Under the pieces are notes generated by a model. It was given only the letters and a program-made list of their open reading frames with translations. It made no database searches and was not told the DNA's origin. The position numbers and the translations under genes are program-made. A DNA stretch of 64,000 nt, taken from assembly GCA_025667525.1 (NCBI GenBank), contig CM046877.1, forward strand, positions 262,853,706 through 262,917,705. Direction: 5' to 3'. The DNA is from Glebionis coronaria (Eukaryota; Streptophyta; Magnoliopsida; Asterales; Asteraceae). Below, piece by piece: positions 24,962 through 34,720 of this stretch (its first letter is position 1; each line of letters opens with the position of its first letter).

Positions 24962-25474
24962 CTAAGCAAGCGGCAAAGCCGTATTGTTATCAATCATAGC
25001 ATAATTAATGTCACCTCTCGGGTCAAAGCACTCATCCTCCGTGATGGTCTCTAACGGAGTGGATGAAAGGTGCTCGGGAGGGGGACTTGGGACAATACCT
25101 TCCTGCAGCAAATTATCAAAAATAATGTCCCCCTCCATGTCATCGTCATCAATACCTGGAGGTATGGAGTGAATGTCGATTTCCTCCAGCAATGGGTCAT
25201 TATCCTCAACGGGAGGAATAGATGGAGGCAAAGACTCGGAGAGAGGAGGAGAAGTCAACTCTTCGATTTGAGCAATAAGAAGGTGCACTTTCCATAATCT
25301 ATCGCGAAGAAGCACGTCTTCCACCTCATCCACAAGATCAAGTTCATCGGTGAACTTCTCGTAAGCCGGAGAGAATAAATCGTCATCGCCCGCATCTCCC
25401 GTTGGAGATTGAGAAACTTCAAAAGTGAAATTCTCATAGCAGAGAGAAGAATCGTCATCACTAGGATCGACCAC
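24962..25474 (-). pseudogene. N1 protein, third piece (acidic region)
   Basis: 170 codons, strongly acidic. It contains the segments YEKFTDEL, VHLLIAQIE, PPVEDNDPLLEEID and SIPPGIDDDD, each with a clear counterpart in the N2 ORF (LEKFSDEL, VYLLISKIE, PVEDSDPLMEEID, SIPPGIDDLD). No enzymatic motif is present. It ends at a TAG and begins after a TAG at 25496, both in the frame of the whole protein. The protein is probably part of a Gag-like structural polypeptide; its function is not known. Confidence 0.6.
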
Positions 25475-25495
25475 TTCCGTAAGAGCAATGTCGTC

Positions 25496-25942
25496 CTAAA
25501 GCTCCATAGCAGGTAAGTCACAAACCTCATCATCCAATACTTTGTCGAGACCAACGTCACTAAGCTCATTCAACGAATCTAGATCCTTAGACGCAGTAGG
25601 AACATCGAGAGTAGGAGCAGTAACTTTAGAAGATGTGTTGAAAGTGCATACAGCATCATCGTCATCATCATCATAATAGTATTGACGCACAAGAGGAGGG
25701 GTATAATCACTAAGATTAGATACTTGCTCTTGTTGCAGTCGCTTTTCCTCCGCCCATGCTTCTTTTGTTAGAGCAACGGCTTCTTGAAGTTGCATAATGA
25801 TAGAGTGTATTTCGGCATTCAAAGTAGTGCGTTGTGGGTCAAGATTAATTTGCTGAGAGGATTGATGATTGAGGGTGTGATGTGGGGGCTCAAAATGTTG
25901 AAAACCTGAATTATAGCATGGGTGTGGCTCATAGTAGTTCAT
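25496..25942 (-). pseudogene. N1 protein, second piece
   Basis: 148 codons in the same frame as the first piece, right after a TAA. It begins with a NYYEPHPCYNSGF phrase matching YEPSPCYNSIPSGF in N2, then a Gln- and Glu-rich helix-like stretch (residues ~45-75), then YYYDDDDDDA. The tail is acidic. It carries no known domain. Confidence 0.6.
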
Positions 25943-25945
25943 CGG

Positions 25946-26395
25946 TTAAGAAGAATTAGAACACGGATTTGGTTCATAATAATCCATTGGTGAAGAAAAC
26001 TGAGGACACGGATTTTGCTCATAATAATTCATTGGTTGACAATAAGAAGTATCGTGAGGACCCCCAAAGTTGTTGCAAAACGGGTAAGGAGAAAGACTGG
26101 GTGCGTCTTGTAAATAGTTATTATCATTGTCATAATTGTACCCCGGTTCTTGCCCGTGACCATACGGGTATTGAACCGGGCACGAAACATGCCAATGAGA
26201 ATCGCTTCCACAATAGATGCACGAGGGAACAGGAGGTGGGTTCAAAAAGGACGAATTAGTCGAGTTGCACAAAGGATAAAATCCGAACTGTGTGTTGTCG
26301 ATATCGTTTCCGCACCGCTCACATGTACACCATTGACAAGAGTCGTTCCCGTACAATCGTCTCCCACATCCGACGCAATGGACATATGAATCCAT
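25946..26395 (-). CDS. N1 Gag-like Cys-rich protein, N-terminal piece
   Basis: 149 residues starting at ATG 26395, about 190 bases after the primer site. The N-terminus holds a Cys cluster: C7, C10, C20, C23, C25, C28, i.e. CX2CX9CX2CXCX2C. It is followed by a CCHC zinc knuckle CX2CX4HX4C (C59, C62, H67, C72). A second knuckle-like motif near GGPHDTSYC has lost one Cys (Phe in its place). The tail is Tyr/Asn/Pro-rich. The CCHC knuckle and the position after the primer site suggest a nucleocapsid-like role; this is inference. The ORF ends in TAA but the frame stays open beyond, so the protein was originally longer (to 24752). Confidence 0.65.
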   Translation of the reverse strand: MDSYVHCVGCGRRLYGNDSCQWCTCERCGNDIDNTQFGFYPLCNSTNSSFLNPPPVPSCIYCGSDSHWHVSCPVQYPYGHGQEPGYNYDNDNNYLQDAPSLSPYPFCNNFGGPHDTSYCQPMNYYEQNPCPQFSSPMDYYEPNPCSNSS

Positions 26396-26580
26396 AAAGA
26401 AAAATAGATGAGCAAGAAGAATATTTTTGGTGCAAAAACTTTGAAAAAGAAATGCTTTTTATGATTTTTCAAATGTTTTTGGATTTTTGAAAATTTTGGA
26501 CACAAAAAATAACGTTCACAAGTGAACGGATCCCAAAAGCCAACGCGTCTCTCACAAAAAACCGTTAATCTTCACGAAAA

Positions 26581-26598
26581 GAGCCGGCAGCGGCGCCA
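26581..26598 (-). other. primer binding site of N1
   Basis: Minus strand TGGCGCCGCTGCCGG, close to the complement of tRNA-Asp 3' end (TGGCGCCGTTGCCGG), as in Athila elements. It starts a few bases after the LTR. Confidence 0.8.
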
Positions 26599-26601
26599 TT
26601 T

Positions 26602-28721
26602 TAATGTTGAGATTTTTGCTAATTGAAATTAAGATTTTACTAGTTGAAAAAAGTTCGTTTTCTCGGTGTCTTAACGAATTGATTTCCGGTTCAATGTGCG
26701 ACTCAATTGTTTTTGGCTAAGAAAAAGGGAAGTTGATTATCTATAACTAATTAAAAAGTAAATGTGAAAAGTATTTAAAAACAAACTAAAGACAAGTACA
26801 AATAATAAAAGTAAAACAAGGTGAATATTAAAAACTAAAAGTTAAAACGATATTAAAACGAAAATTAAAACAAATAATAAAACGTAATTTAAAGCGAAAC
26901 AATTCATAAAAATAAATCTAAAAGAAGAAATGAACTATCGACTCGAAAATAAAGTTTACTAAATGAAAAAGGAGAGAATAAAACTAAAATGGTACTTTAA
27001 AGCTAAACGAGGGAAAACCTAAAGCGGGTACTAAATAAAAGATAAAACTTGAACTTTACGAAAAAATATTAATACTAAAAATCGACGAAAAATTCAACTA
27101 AAAATACGTAACTTTCAGAAATAAAATCGGAACAACATTCAGATAAAACTAAACAATTACGGAACAATACTATTAAATAAGCAAGCAGGCAGGCTAGCTG
27201 CTGGAAGCAGCCAGCCTAGCTGCTTAATTTTGGCGCCAATCTGCATGCATGCATGGAAAACTCCATCGCAATGTTGTAATTGTTAAAAATGATTCCATCA
27301 TACCATGATCGCAGTGTTGTATCGTTTCCATCGTACTCTAGCTAAGGATCGTACTCTATGATCGCACTAGCAGATCGTACCCACACGGATCGCACTCTAT
27401 GATCGTACCCACGATCGCAACAAGTGATCGTGGTGTGGATTAAGGAGTGTGATCGTAGTGAACGATCGTACTAAGGATCGCAGTAATGGGTCGCAAGTAG
27501 AAACCCTCGGGGTTTATGCGATCACACTTACTCGATCGTACTGGTAAAACCCTTAAGCATTACGATGGCAACAATAAGCAAATAAGCAAATACCAAATAA
27601 GCACTTATCTAAAAACTTAACCAAATCAAATTTAAGAAAAAGCTAATAGACCAAAATTTAAAAACTTTTAAGAATACTAAATAATAAAAATATTTAAAAA
27701 CAACTTTTTATAAAAATTAACTAAAAAGCACTTGATCAAAAATAAGAAAATTAACACAATAAGCAATAAAACACTTTAAGCTATAAAAATCAAACATTAA
27801 AAGATCAATAAGCATAAATTTGAAAACTTTTAAAATACGAAATAAGCAAACTTTAAAAAGACTAAACTTTTTAAGAAAACTAAAAAGTAAATAAGCTAAA
27901 TACAAAATAAGCCAATAAGATTGTCAAACTTATAGCTTATTTCGTATGAAAGCTTAGATAGAAATAAAAAGGTGAACTTTTTAATCAAATAAGCAAAGAG
28001 ATTAAGCAATATCTTGCTTAATCCGAAATTGAGATAAACCAAAAACAAGAAAAGTAGGATGAGAAAGATAAAGAAAAGCTTAATTAAAAGTGAAGATTCA
28101 ACAACAAAATTAAAAACACTTACTTGAATTAAAGGAATTAAAGTGCAAGACAATTAATTAAAATGACATGAAAAATAAAGTTGCAAGAAATGAAAATGGT
28201 GGAAAGCTATTTGTCAAGTAGCCAACACTATGAAATGAAAACATAGAAAACTATATATAGGGAGATTAGGGAGGAGCTTAGGAAGCTTCCTCCCTCTTTC
28301 ATCTTTTCCTTAATTGCGTCCTTAGGTCCTTGCTTTCTTTAATCTTCTTAAATCTTGGACTTTAATGACTTTGGCTCGGGATTTCTTTAACTCGTCTTGA
28401 CATTTCTTCATAAATAAGACTTGAGTTCTTCGGCTTTTTAGTAAACTTCCGTCTTTTGACTTTTTCTTCGATAAATCTTTAGAATTGGTCTTGGATTTCC
28501 GTTCTTTTTGCACTTTTGATCTTTCGACTTCGTCTTTTGTCTTTTTCTTCGATAAAATCCCGTGAAAGCCGTGTTTTCTCCACTTTTCACCTTTTCGTCC
28601 TAAATCACAACAAAAACACAAACCACGCATAATTCCGACATAAATGACATAAAATACACGTTTTGGCTCGGTTATTATTGTAATTAAGTGGTAAAAAGGA
28701 TGGGTGTTTTCACACCTATCA
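26602..28721 (-). repeat. 5' LTR of N1
   Basis: Near-identical to 20603-22722, with TATA box at about 28253-28259 and the same motif array. ATAAG follows as target copy. Confidence 0.9.
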
Positions 28722-28869
28722 ATAAGTATTAATATATGCAACCTTAAAACATTATGATAATTGTTTAAAAGGGATATATTTCATAAAACATGTAATCTAA
28801 AATAATATTGTTCTTTGTTTGTAAGATTATACTTACTTCAAACTTAAAATAATACTATTTCAGAGCATC
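28722..28869 (+). other. leader of gypsy 3 after N1
   Basis: The leader resumes after the N1 target copy ATAAG. A TTTCAG splice-acceptor-like site (ends about 28863) stands six bases before the ATG of the next ORF. Confidence 0.5.
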
Positions 28870-29724
28870 ATGACTCCGCCTACTGCACCTTCGACTCTTC
28901 TACCCGAAGTAGCTCCTACTCCAGTTGTTTGTTCATCTTCACAATCGACGCAGTGCGGATGGTTATCAGCCTCGGATTCAGAGGATGACCCAACCATCGA
29001 AGCTGTACTCCCAGAGGACCCTTTTTCCATCTCAGCATCAGCCATACTGGCCCCAACCTCTATGGAGGAGGACCGGGTCCTTCCTAGCATACCATCTTCC
29101 ATGCCTCCATCCTTATCATCGGGCTATTTTTCCGGGCCCGTACCCGTCTCCACTTATGAGACCGGGGAAGGCTCCGGGGCAGGGCGTGCCGATTCTGTCC
29201 AGGCACAGATCGCCGCACTGGCCGCACGCCAGGAGCAGGAGATATCCGACCTCCGCAGCCAGTTGACAGTCAGTCAACAAAGCCATGTCGTCATCTACGA
29301 TCGTATCGACTCTCTCTTTCGCACTATGAGTGGAGAATCCCAGACCTCTAAAGGCATCCAGGCTAGGACAGACGAGGCATTGAAGTGGTTATTGGAGGAG
29401 AACTACCGCCTCTACCAGCGCATTCAGGTCATGGAGGGTCTGCAGCATCAGACACATGCTGCTCTTTCCGCTCAGGAGCAATCATTATCCATTTTCTTTG
29501 ATCTCGCCACTGTCCGGCATGATGGGGTTACTGGGGAGATGGCTTATATCCGAGGGGTCGTCGATAGACGCCGGAACCAACTACTATCAGCACTTCGTAT
29601 GCTTAAGGAGACCCGAACGACAGTTCGGACTTTATGGAACACCAAGAGGAATTCTGCAGCTCCACCAGCTCCATCGGCACCATCAACCCCGGCCTCATCT
29701 AGTGGACCATCCAGGCAGGATTAG
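28870..29724 (+). CDS. gypsy 3 upstream ORF (Pro/Ser-rich, coiled-coil protein)
   Basis: 284 residues, intact, upstream of gag. Residues 1-105 are Pro/Ser/Thr-rich and acidic; 110-240 are charged and Gln-rich, likely helical coiled coil (AQIAALAARQEQEISDLRSQ region). The end is Arg-rich and then Ala/Pro/Ser-rich. No enzymatic or zinc motif is seen. Tekay-like elements in Asteraceae often have such a separate ORF before gag, as I recall it. Base composition is clearly more G/C-rich than the surroundings, which supports real coding history. The start is the first ATG after the leader. A pair of hairpins follows the stop codon. Confidence 0.65.
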   Translation: MTPPTAPSTLLPEVAPTPVVCSSSQSTQCGWLSASDSEDDPTIEAVLPEDPFSISASAILAPTSMEEDRVLPSIPSSMPPSLSSGYFSGPVPVSTYETGEGSGAGRADSVQAQIAALAARQEQEISDLRSQLTVSQQSHVVIYDRIDSLFRTMSGESQTSKGIQARTDEALKWLLEENYRLYQRIQVMEGLQHQTHAALSAQEQSLSIFFDLATVRHDGVTGEMAYIRGVVDRRRNQLLSALRMLKETRTTVRTLWNTKRNSAAPPAPSAPSTPASSSGPSRQD

Positions 29725-30163
29725 TATAGACGTACTAGACTTTTTGTACGTCATGATAAGATTACGGGTTGCATCCCGGCTATCATGACATAGGGCCTTT
29801 GTACTTTTATTTCTTTTTCAGCTTTTGGTGATGTAATCCTGTACTTTATCTTTTCTTTTCTTTTGGGACATGTAACTTTGGGATGTGATGTTTTAAAGAC
29901 TGTGTGTATCATTACCTTGGACAAGGCCCGACCAGCCTATGACTTAGATTGTGTTATGCTAGATGAATGTTAAATTTCTTATGGAAGTAACATATAATAA
30001 CTTTCTTTATTATATTTGTTGTGCAATGTATTATATTATGAGATCTTGACAGGTTATCCAAATTTGTTATGAAATCAGTGCATGAATTTTTCCCGTGCAA
30101 ATAATATAAAAACTGTACTAACGTTTGAACTAATAATCTCATTTTGTATATGATTATAGACAA
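29725..30163 (+). other. spacer between upstream ORF and gag in gypsy 3
   Basis: Two overlapping inverted repeats follow the stop: GACGTAC/GTACGTC (29729-29752), and GTCATGATA/TATCATGAC (29750-29789) with an inner CGGG/CCCG stem. A pyrimidine tract ending in TTTTTCAG (to 29821) and a TTATAG site just before the gag ATG look like splice acceptors. The rest is A/T-rich without an ORF. Confidence 0.55.
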
Positions 30164-30733
30164 ATGGTGATTACGAGATCAAATCCCAATAATGCAACCA
30201 CTTCCAATGCCGATAATGCTGAATCCCCAGAAGCTACTCAAAATGTTACTGCCGCACAACTGCGGGAAATGATAAGTGAAGGCATCACAGCAGCCATGGC
30301 AGCTAGAGGAGCTGACCTGAATGCAAACAATGACCCAAACTTTAATGCACGCATAAACAACACCAACAGGGGTTGCTCTTACCCCGACTTCTTAAAATGC
30401 AAACCCTCATACTACCGAGGGAAAGAAGGAGTTGTTGAATTGATGCAGTGGTTTGAAAGACTAGAGACAGTTTTCCGCATCAGCGGTTGTGCTGACGAGA
30501 ACAGAGTTAAGTTTGCTACATGCACCCTACTCGAGAGCGCCCTTACTTGGTGGAACTCTGTGGTCGCCACCCTTGGACATGACACTGCCTATACTCTCAC
30601 TTGGGCCAACCTCAAGGAGAGAATGACTAAGAAATACTGTCCCAGAGAAGAAATGAAGAAGTTGGAAGTCGAACTGTGGGATCTAAAGTGTAAGAACAAT
30701 GATATCCTTTGGCACAACCAAAGATTTCAATAG
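30164..30733 (+). CDS. gypsy 3 gag, N-terminal part (retrotrans_gag domain)
   Basis: 189 residues. After a Thr/Asn-rich N-terminus with AAQLREMISEGITAAMAARG, the Ty3/Gypsy capsid domain is recognisable: CKPSYYRGKEGVVELMQWFE, VKFATCTLLESALTWWNSVV and LKERMTKKYCPREEMKKLE (residues ~75-175). It is the structural capsid protein of the particle. It stops early (TAG at 30731-30733), where a normal Gag would run on for more than 100 residues before the zinc knuckle. The knuckle follows at once in another frame, so an internal deletion has removed the middle of gag. Confidence 0.85.
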   Translation: MVITRSNPNNATTSNADNAESPEATQNVTAAQLREMISEGITAAMAARGADLNANNDPNFNARINNTNRGCSYPDFLKCKPSYYRGKEGVVELMQWFERLETVFRISGCADENRVKFATCTLLESALTWWNSVVATLGHDTAYTLTWANLKERMTKKYCPREEMKKLEVELWDLKCKNNDILWHNQRFQ

Positions 30734-30737
30734 TTAA

Positions 30738-31199
30738 GCTGATGACACTACTCCCACAACCCACACCAAGAACTACTCAGGGACCAAGCCCAAGTGCTCA
30801 AAATGCAGCTATCACCATGTTGTTGGAGGACAATGCCAAGGATGCTACAAGTGCGGCCAACAAGGACATTTTGCTCGTGATTGTCAAACAAATGTTGCTA
30901 CCCCGGGTCGACCCAATACCAATCCCGGAAACAGCAACAAGGGAAAGTCCAATGCACGTGGAAGTGGAAGTGGGCAGCAGGGAAGCCGAAACCCCGCAGG
31001 TGGAAGTAGTAGTGGACCAAAGAAAGTTGTGGTATGTTACGAGTGTGGAACCCCTGGGCATGTGAGACCCGATTTTCCCAAGTTGGCCAACCAGAAGAAG
31101 GACAACAAGGGAACTCCTTCGCAAGTGTACATGGTTGCCAATGCCCAAGCTAATCCAGGCTCCAACATCGTACCTGGTACGTTCTTACTAAACCAATGA
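30738..31199 (+). pseudogene. gypsy 3 gag, nucleocapsid piece
   Basis: In the third forward frame 153 codons are open from 30738 to the TGA at 31197-31199. They hold KCSKCSYHH, a good CCHC knuckle CYKCGQQGHFARDC, a Gly/Ser/Asn-rich linker, and a second knuckle CYECGTPGHVRPDF in which the last Cys has become Phe. This is the C-terminal part of the same Gag as 30164-30733. The longer frame at 30709-31065 in another register has no meaning. Confidence 0.75.
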
Positions 31200-31590
31200 T
31201 ATGCATCTATCTTGTTTGACACATGGGTAGACCAAAGCATTATATTTGCTAAATTTAGTAAGATATTGGAAATCCCTCCGTTAGTTCTAGACTCCTATTA
31301 TACAGTAGAATGGTCGACGGAAAAGTTATGATGGTTAACACCATCATTCAAGGTTGTTCCTTAAAACTTTCCAATCACCCGTTTTACATCAATCGAATCC
31401 TATAAAGTCTTGATAGCTTTGATGTCGTCATTAGCATGAATTGACTAGCAAGTATCATGCAATTATCATATATGATTAAAAATTGGTTCGTGTACCTTGG
31501 GGAGATGAAACCTTGATTATACTAGGGGACCATAACCCCGATATAGTTAACACTAGATTTAGTGTCATTTCTAGCGCCAACAAGCCAGAG
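31200..31590 (+). pseudogene. gypsy 3 protease relic
   Basis: Remnants of a Ty3/Gypsy aspartic protease can be read across several frames and stops: LFDTWVDQS near 31212-31240 (normally DTGA, so the active-site Gly is Trp here), EIPPLVLDSYYTVE, then a MVNTIIQGCSL-like stretch and VPWGDETLII-like remains near 31490-31520. After this point no RT, RNase H or integrase is found, so the rest of pol has been deleted. Confidence 0.6.
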
Positions 31591-32465
31591 AGTACTTGGT
31601 CCGGGGATGCTCCGTTTACCTAACATGTTTCTCCAACCCTAAACCTGAAAGACACATCCAACTCACAATGGGTGTATTTTGTAGGGTTATATCCGCCACT
31701 TAGGCAACCCCAAACCCGAAAGGCACATCCAACTCACAATGGGTGTACTTTGTAGCCTAAGTTCGACATCCCTCGTAAAGAAATGTTGAATGTCCCATGT
31801 TTTTGGACATTCCTCTTTCCTCTTTGGGTCCAATTAGTTCGACAATACCATCATTCACCAGACTCTAGGAGGTGTAATTTCCTCTCTTTAGAAGTCAGAA
31901 TTTGTACAAATTTTGAACCAGTAATAGTGAATGCATGACCCTTGTTACGGCACCCTGCAAGGTGCGCACTTCTTTATTCTTGGTATCTTCTTTTATTTCC
32001 ACCATTTGAGGTACTTCTTTTATGTGTCCCTCTCGCTCAGCCCCGTGGCGAATGAAGCAGATTCTTTGCAACTTCTTACCCAATCGCCATCAACAATAAT
32101 CTTAACCTCTTTGTTGGGTAAAAACTTTAGTACTAGTAACTGATGTTTGTATCCCACAAGCTTGAGGTATAATTGTAAGTCTTTTCTTAAAACTGTTGAT
32201 ATAGGAGGGGTTATAGTTAAAATATTTTGTTTTACCTTCAACCCCCAATTTTCATCATCGGGTGTGGAGATATAACATGTATCTCACCCGTGAAAAGGAT
32301 ACAGATATAGTACATCCCCAGCTTCCCCAGCATATAAAACATGCTGGCGTGTCCTCCTCATATCAGAAACCATTTACAGTGGATTTGTCCTCTTAACCAA
32401 ATCCACAACGCCATTGGTCCTCTCCCGGATCCCGGAAGGGTATAGCTGCGACCCCCGTTGGGAAG
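31591..32465 (+). other. non-coding interior of gypsy 3
   Basis: No ORF of interest. 31630-31760 contains two copies of a ~70-base unit (CACATCCAACTCACAATGGG). The remainder is unassigned. Confidence 0.5.
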
Positions 32466-32469
32466 CCCC

Positions 32470-33225
32470 CGTCTATCCATCCACAGCAACAGTCTCCTTT
32501 GTTGCTCAATCGGATAAATAGTGCGACCCGGATAAAGATCTCTTTGCATTCCCTTTCCTATCCATCCACATCAGCAGTCCCCTTTACTGCTCAATCGGAT
32601 GAATAGTGCGACCCAGATAAAGATCTCTTTGCATTCCCTTCCTATCCATCCACTGCAGCAGTCTCCTTTACTGCTCAATCGGATGTATAGTGCAAACCGG
32701 ATAAAGATCTCTTTGCATTGCTTCCTATCCATCCACAGCAGCAGTCTCCTTTACTGCTCAATCGGATGTATAGTGCAAACCGGATAAAGATCTCTTTGCA
32801 TTGCTTCCTATCCATCCACAGCAACGGTCTCCTTTACTGCTCAATCGGATGTATAGTGCAAACGGGATAAAGATCTCTTTGCATTGCTTCCTATCCATCC
32901 CAGCAGCAGTCTCCTTTACTGCTGAATCGGATGTATAGTGCAAACCAGATAAAGATCTCTTTGCATTGCTTCCTATCCATCCACAGCAGCAGCCTCCTTT
33001 ACTGCTCAATCGGATGTATAGTGCGATCCAGATAAAGATCTCTTTGCATTTCCTGCTATCCATCCATAGCAGCAGTCTCCTTTACTGCTCAATCGGATGT
33101 ATAGTGCGATCCGAATAAAGATCTCTTTGCATTGCTTCCTATCCATCCATAGCAGCGGTCTCTTTTACTGCTCGATCGGATGAATAGTGCAACCCGGATA
33201 AAGATCTCTTTGCATTCTCTTCTGT
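32470..33225 (+). repeat. 83-base tandem repeat, about nine copies
   Basis: The unit begins CTATCCATCCACAGCAGCAG, contains TCCTTTACTGCTCAATCGGAT and ends ATAAAGATCTCTTTGCATT. Nine copies can be followed at about 83-base steps with few changes. It lies near the 3' end of the gypsy 3 interior. Reading frames on the minus strand are by-products. Confidence 0.9.
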
Positions 33226-33412
33226 TCACCCGTAATAACAGAAGCCTTCATTAATGCCCAATGGACGTATAATAGTAACCTAGGTATAGACCACTTCGCG
33301 TTCATGCCGCCATCCGTACTTGAGAGAGAATCTGAAACGAATCATATACTTAGAACATCTTTCACTTAAAAGATAACTATGTTTTTAGTAGCTTTGAGGA
33401 CAAAGCTAAAAT

Positions 33413-33425
33413 AACGAGGTGGTGC
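33413..33425 (+). other. degenerate polypurine tract of gypsy 3
   Basis: AACGAGGTGGTGC stands directly before the 3' LTR, after a TTTGAGGACAAAG phrase typical of chromovirus 3' ends. It contains pyrimidines, so it is worn or weak. Confidence 0.5.
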
Positions 33426-34720
33426 TGTAAAATCCATGATTTTACCATGATTGAATATAATAAATTTCCACCTAATAATCCTAGAACACTCAATTATGTG
33501 TTATATCTCCTTAAGATGTGTATGAACTTGTCCATCATGTAATTATACTTTTACTTTCATCTTTGTTGAAAATAACTTCATAACCTAAAACCATGAACTT
33601 ACAACTAGGAAAAACAAGTAATGAAATTATAACTAGCAATGTGTGTGTGCCACACATAACAAATTGGAGAAAAATGTTACATCATGCATACTTAGCCTTT
33701 TAGGCATATGTATACATCCCTTACATATTACACTACTCTTGGACTAGCCCAAGACCATCACCCTCCTTTGTGATAAGCCCACAACAAGCCCAAGCCAAAG
33801 CCCATTACCCTTTGGCTAAGTTTACACGACAAAACACATAGGTGGAAGAACAAAGGGTGCATCGGTAATGGAAAATCCTACACTTGGAACAAGTATTCTT
33901 ACCAAGGCAATCCTGCCTTTTGCATTCCCTTTCCCTCTCTCCTCTTTAAGCCGAAACACACACACACATTCTCATACATGCAATCTCACTTCTCTCTTCA
34001 TCTTTCTCTCTCTACATTTTGGTTACAAGCCACAAAAATCCAAAGTTGATTCATTAAATCAACTAAATCTTTGTCCCATCTTGATTACAAATCATTTTGG
34101 TAGTATCATTCCTCTTGGAATCACTATAAACAAGCCCTAGCCGAATCTTTAAGGCCACGGCTTAGTTATAACTAGGGTTTTCTTCACCATCTTGATTAGA
34201 TCTCTAATCACCTTGTTCATCTAGATCATCTTTGGTACTTTTAAGCAAGAAAGGTATACACCTCATGCTCTTTCATTTCTTCATGCATGCATCATCATAC
34301 ATCTATAAACACAAGTAAATAACATGTTAAAACCAAGATTTGATAAGCCATGACCATTATAGGTCACGGCATATTTATGAAAATCATATACATGATTAAA
34401 AATCTTTTAATAAGAAACCTATGGCTTGTATTCTATGTTTTAAACTTGATTTAAAAACCATATGAGACGTTTTGTGAATCTAAATGTTGCATGGGTTACA
34501 AATCTTATTTTATGGGACTTTGCTTAACTAATGATCATAGATCTCACAAAATAAACTTGTGTAACTTACAAATCATGAAAACCGTGACCTTAAAGGTCAC
34601 GGTTAAAATGAATGATGACTATATGATTTGTCTACTAAGTTTTAATAATGGAATATGAAATGTTATATGTTAAGTGGAATATTAAAAATCACAAAATTAA
34701 CTTATGTGCATATATGTAGC
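33426..34720 (+). repeat. 3' LTR of gypsy 3, left part
   Basis: Matches 15693-16983 closely. It ends at GTAGC (34716-34720), the left target copy of N2. Confidence 0.9.

Larger units (their letters stand above)
20603..28721 (-). mobile_element. N1: gag-only LTR element with tRNA-Asp primer site (Athila/Tat-like)
   Basis: An 8.1-kb minus-strand element with two 2120-base LTRs (20603-22722, 26602-28721) that differ at only about two dozen positions by eye, so the insertion is young. It has a tRNA-Asp-type primer site, a polypurine tract (22723-22736) and a target duplication ATAAG on both sides (20598-20602, 28722-28726). The 3.9-kb interior encodes one broken Cys-rich/acidic Gag-like protein and no protease, RT or integrase. 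The LTR family is shared with the solo LTR at 53696-55461. Assignment to Athila/Tat rests on primer site, polypurine tract and LTR length. Confidence 0.85.

Noticed and set aside
25070..26389. Plus-strand frames of 75-96 codons opposite the N1 protein
   Set aside because: Antisense shadows of the broken N1 ORF.
30798..31148. 116-codon minus-strand frame, and the plus-strand frame 30709-31065
   Set aside because: Wrong frames of the gag nucleocapsid piece; the meaningful frame is 30738-31199.
32758..33063. 101-codon minus-strand frame with repeated RKCKEIFI-type text
   Set aside because: Translation of the 83-base tandem repeat.
32470..33225. CRISPR-like array
   Set aside because: Units abut without unique spacers and the DNA is plant nuclear; it is a simple tandem repeat.
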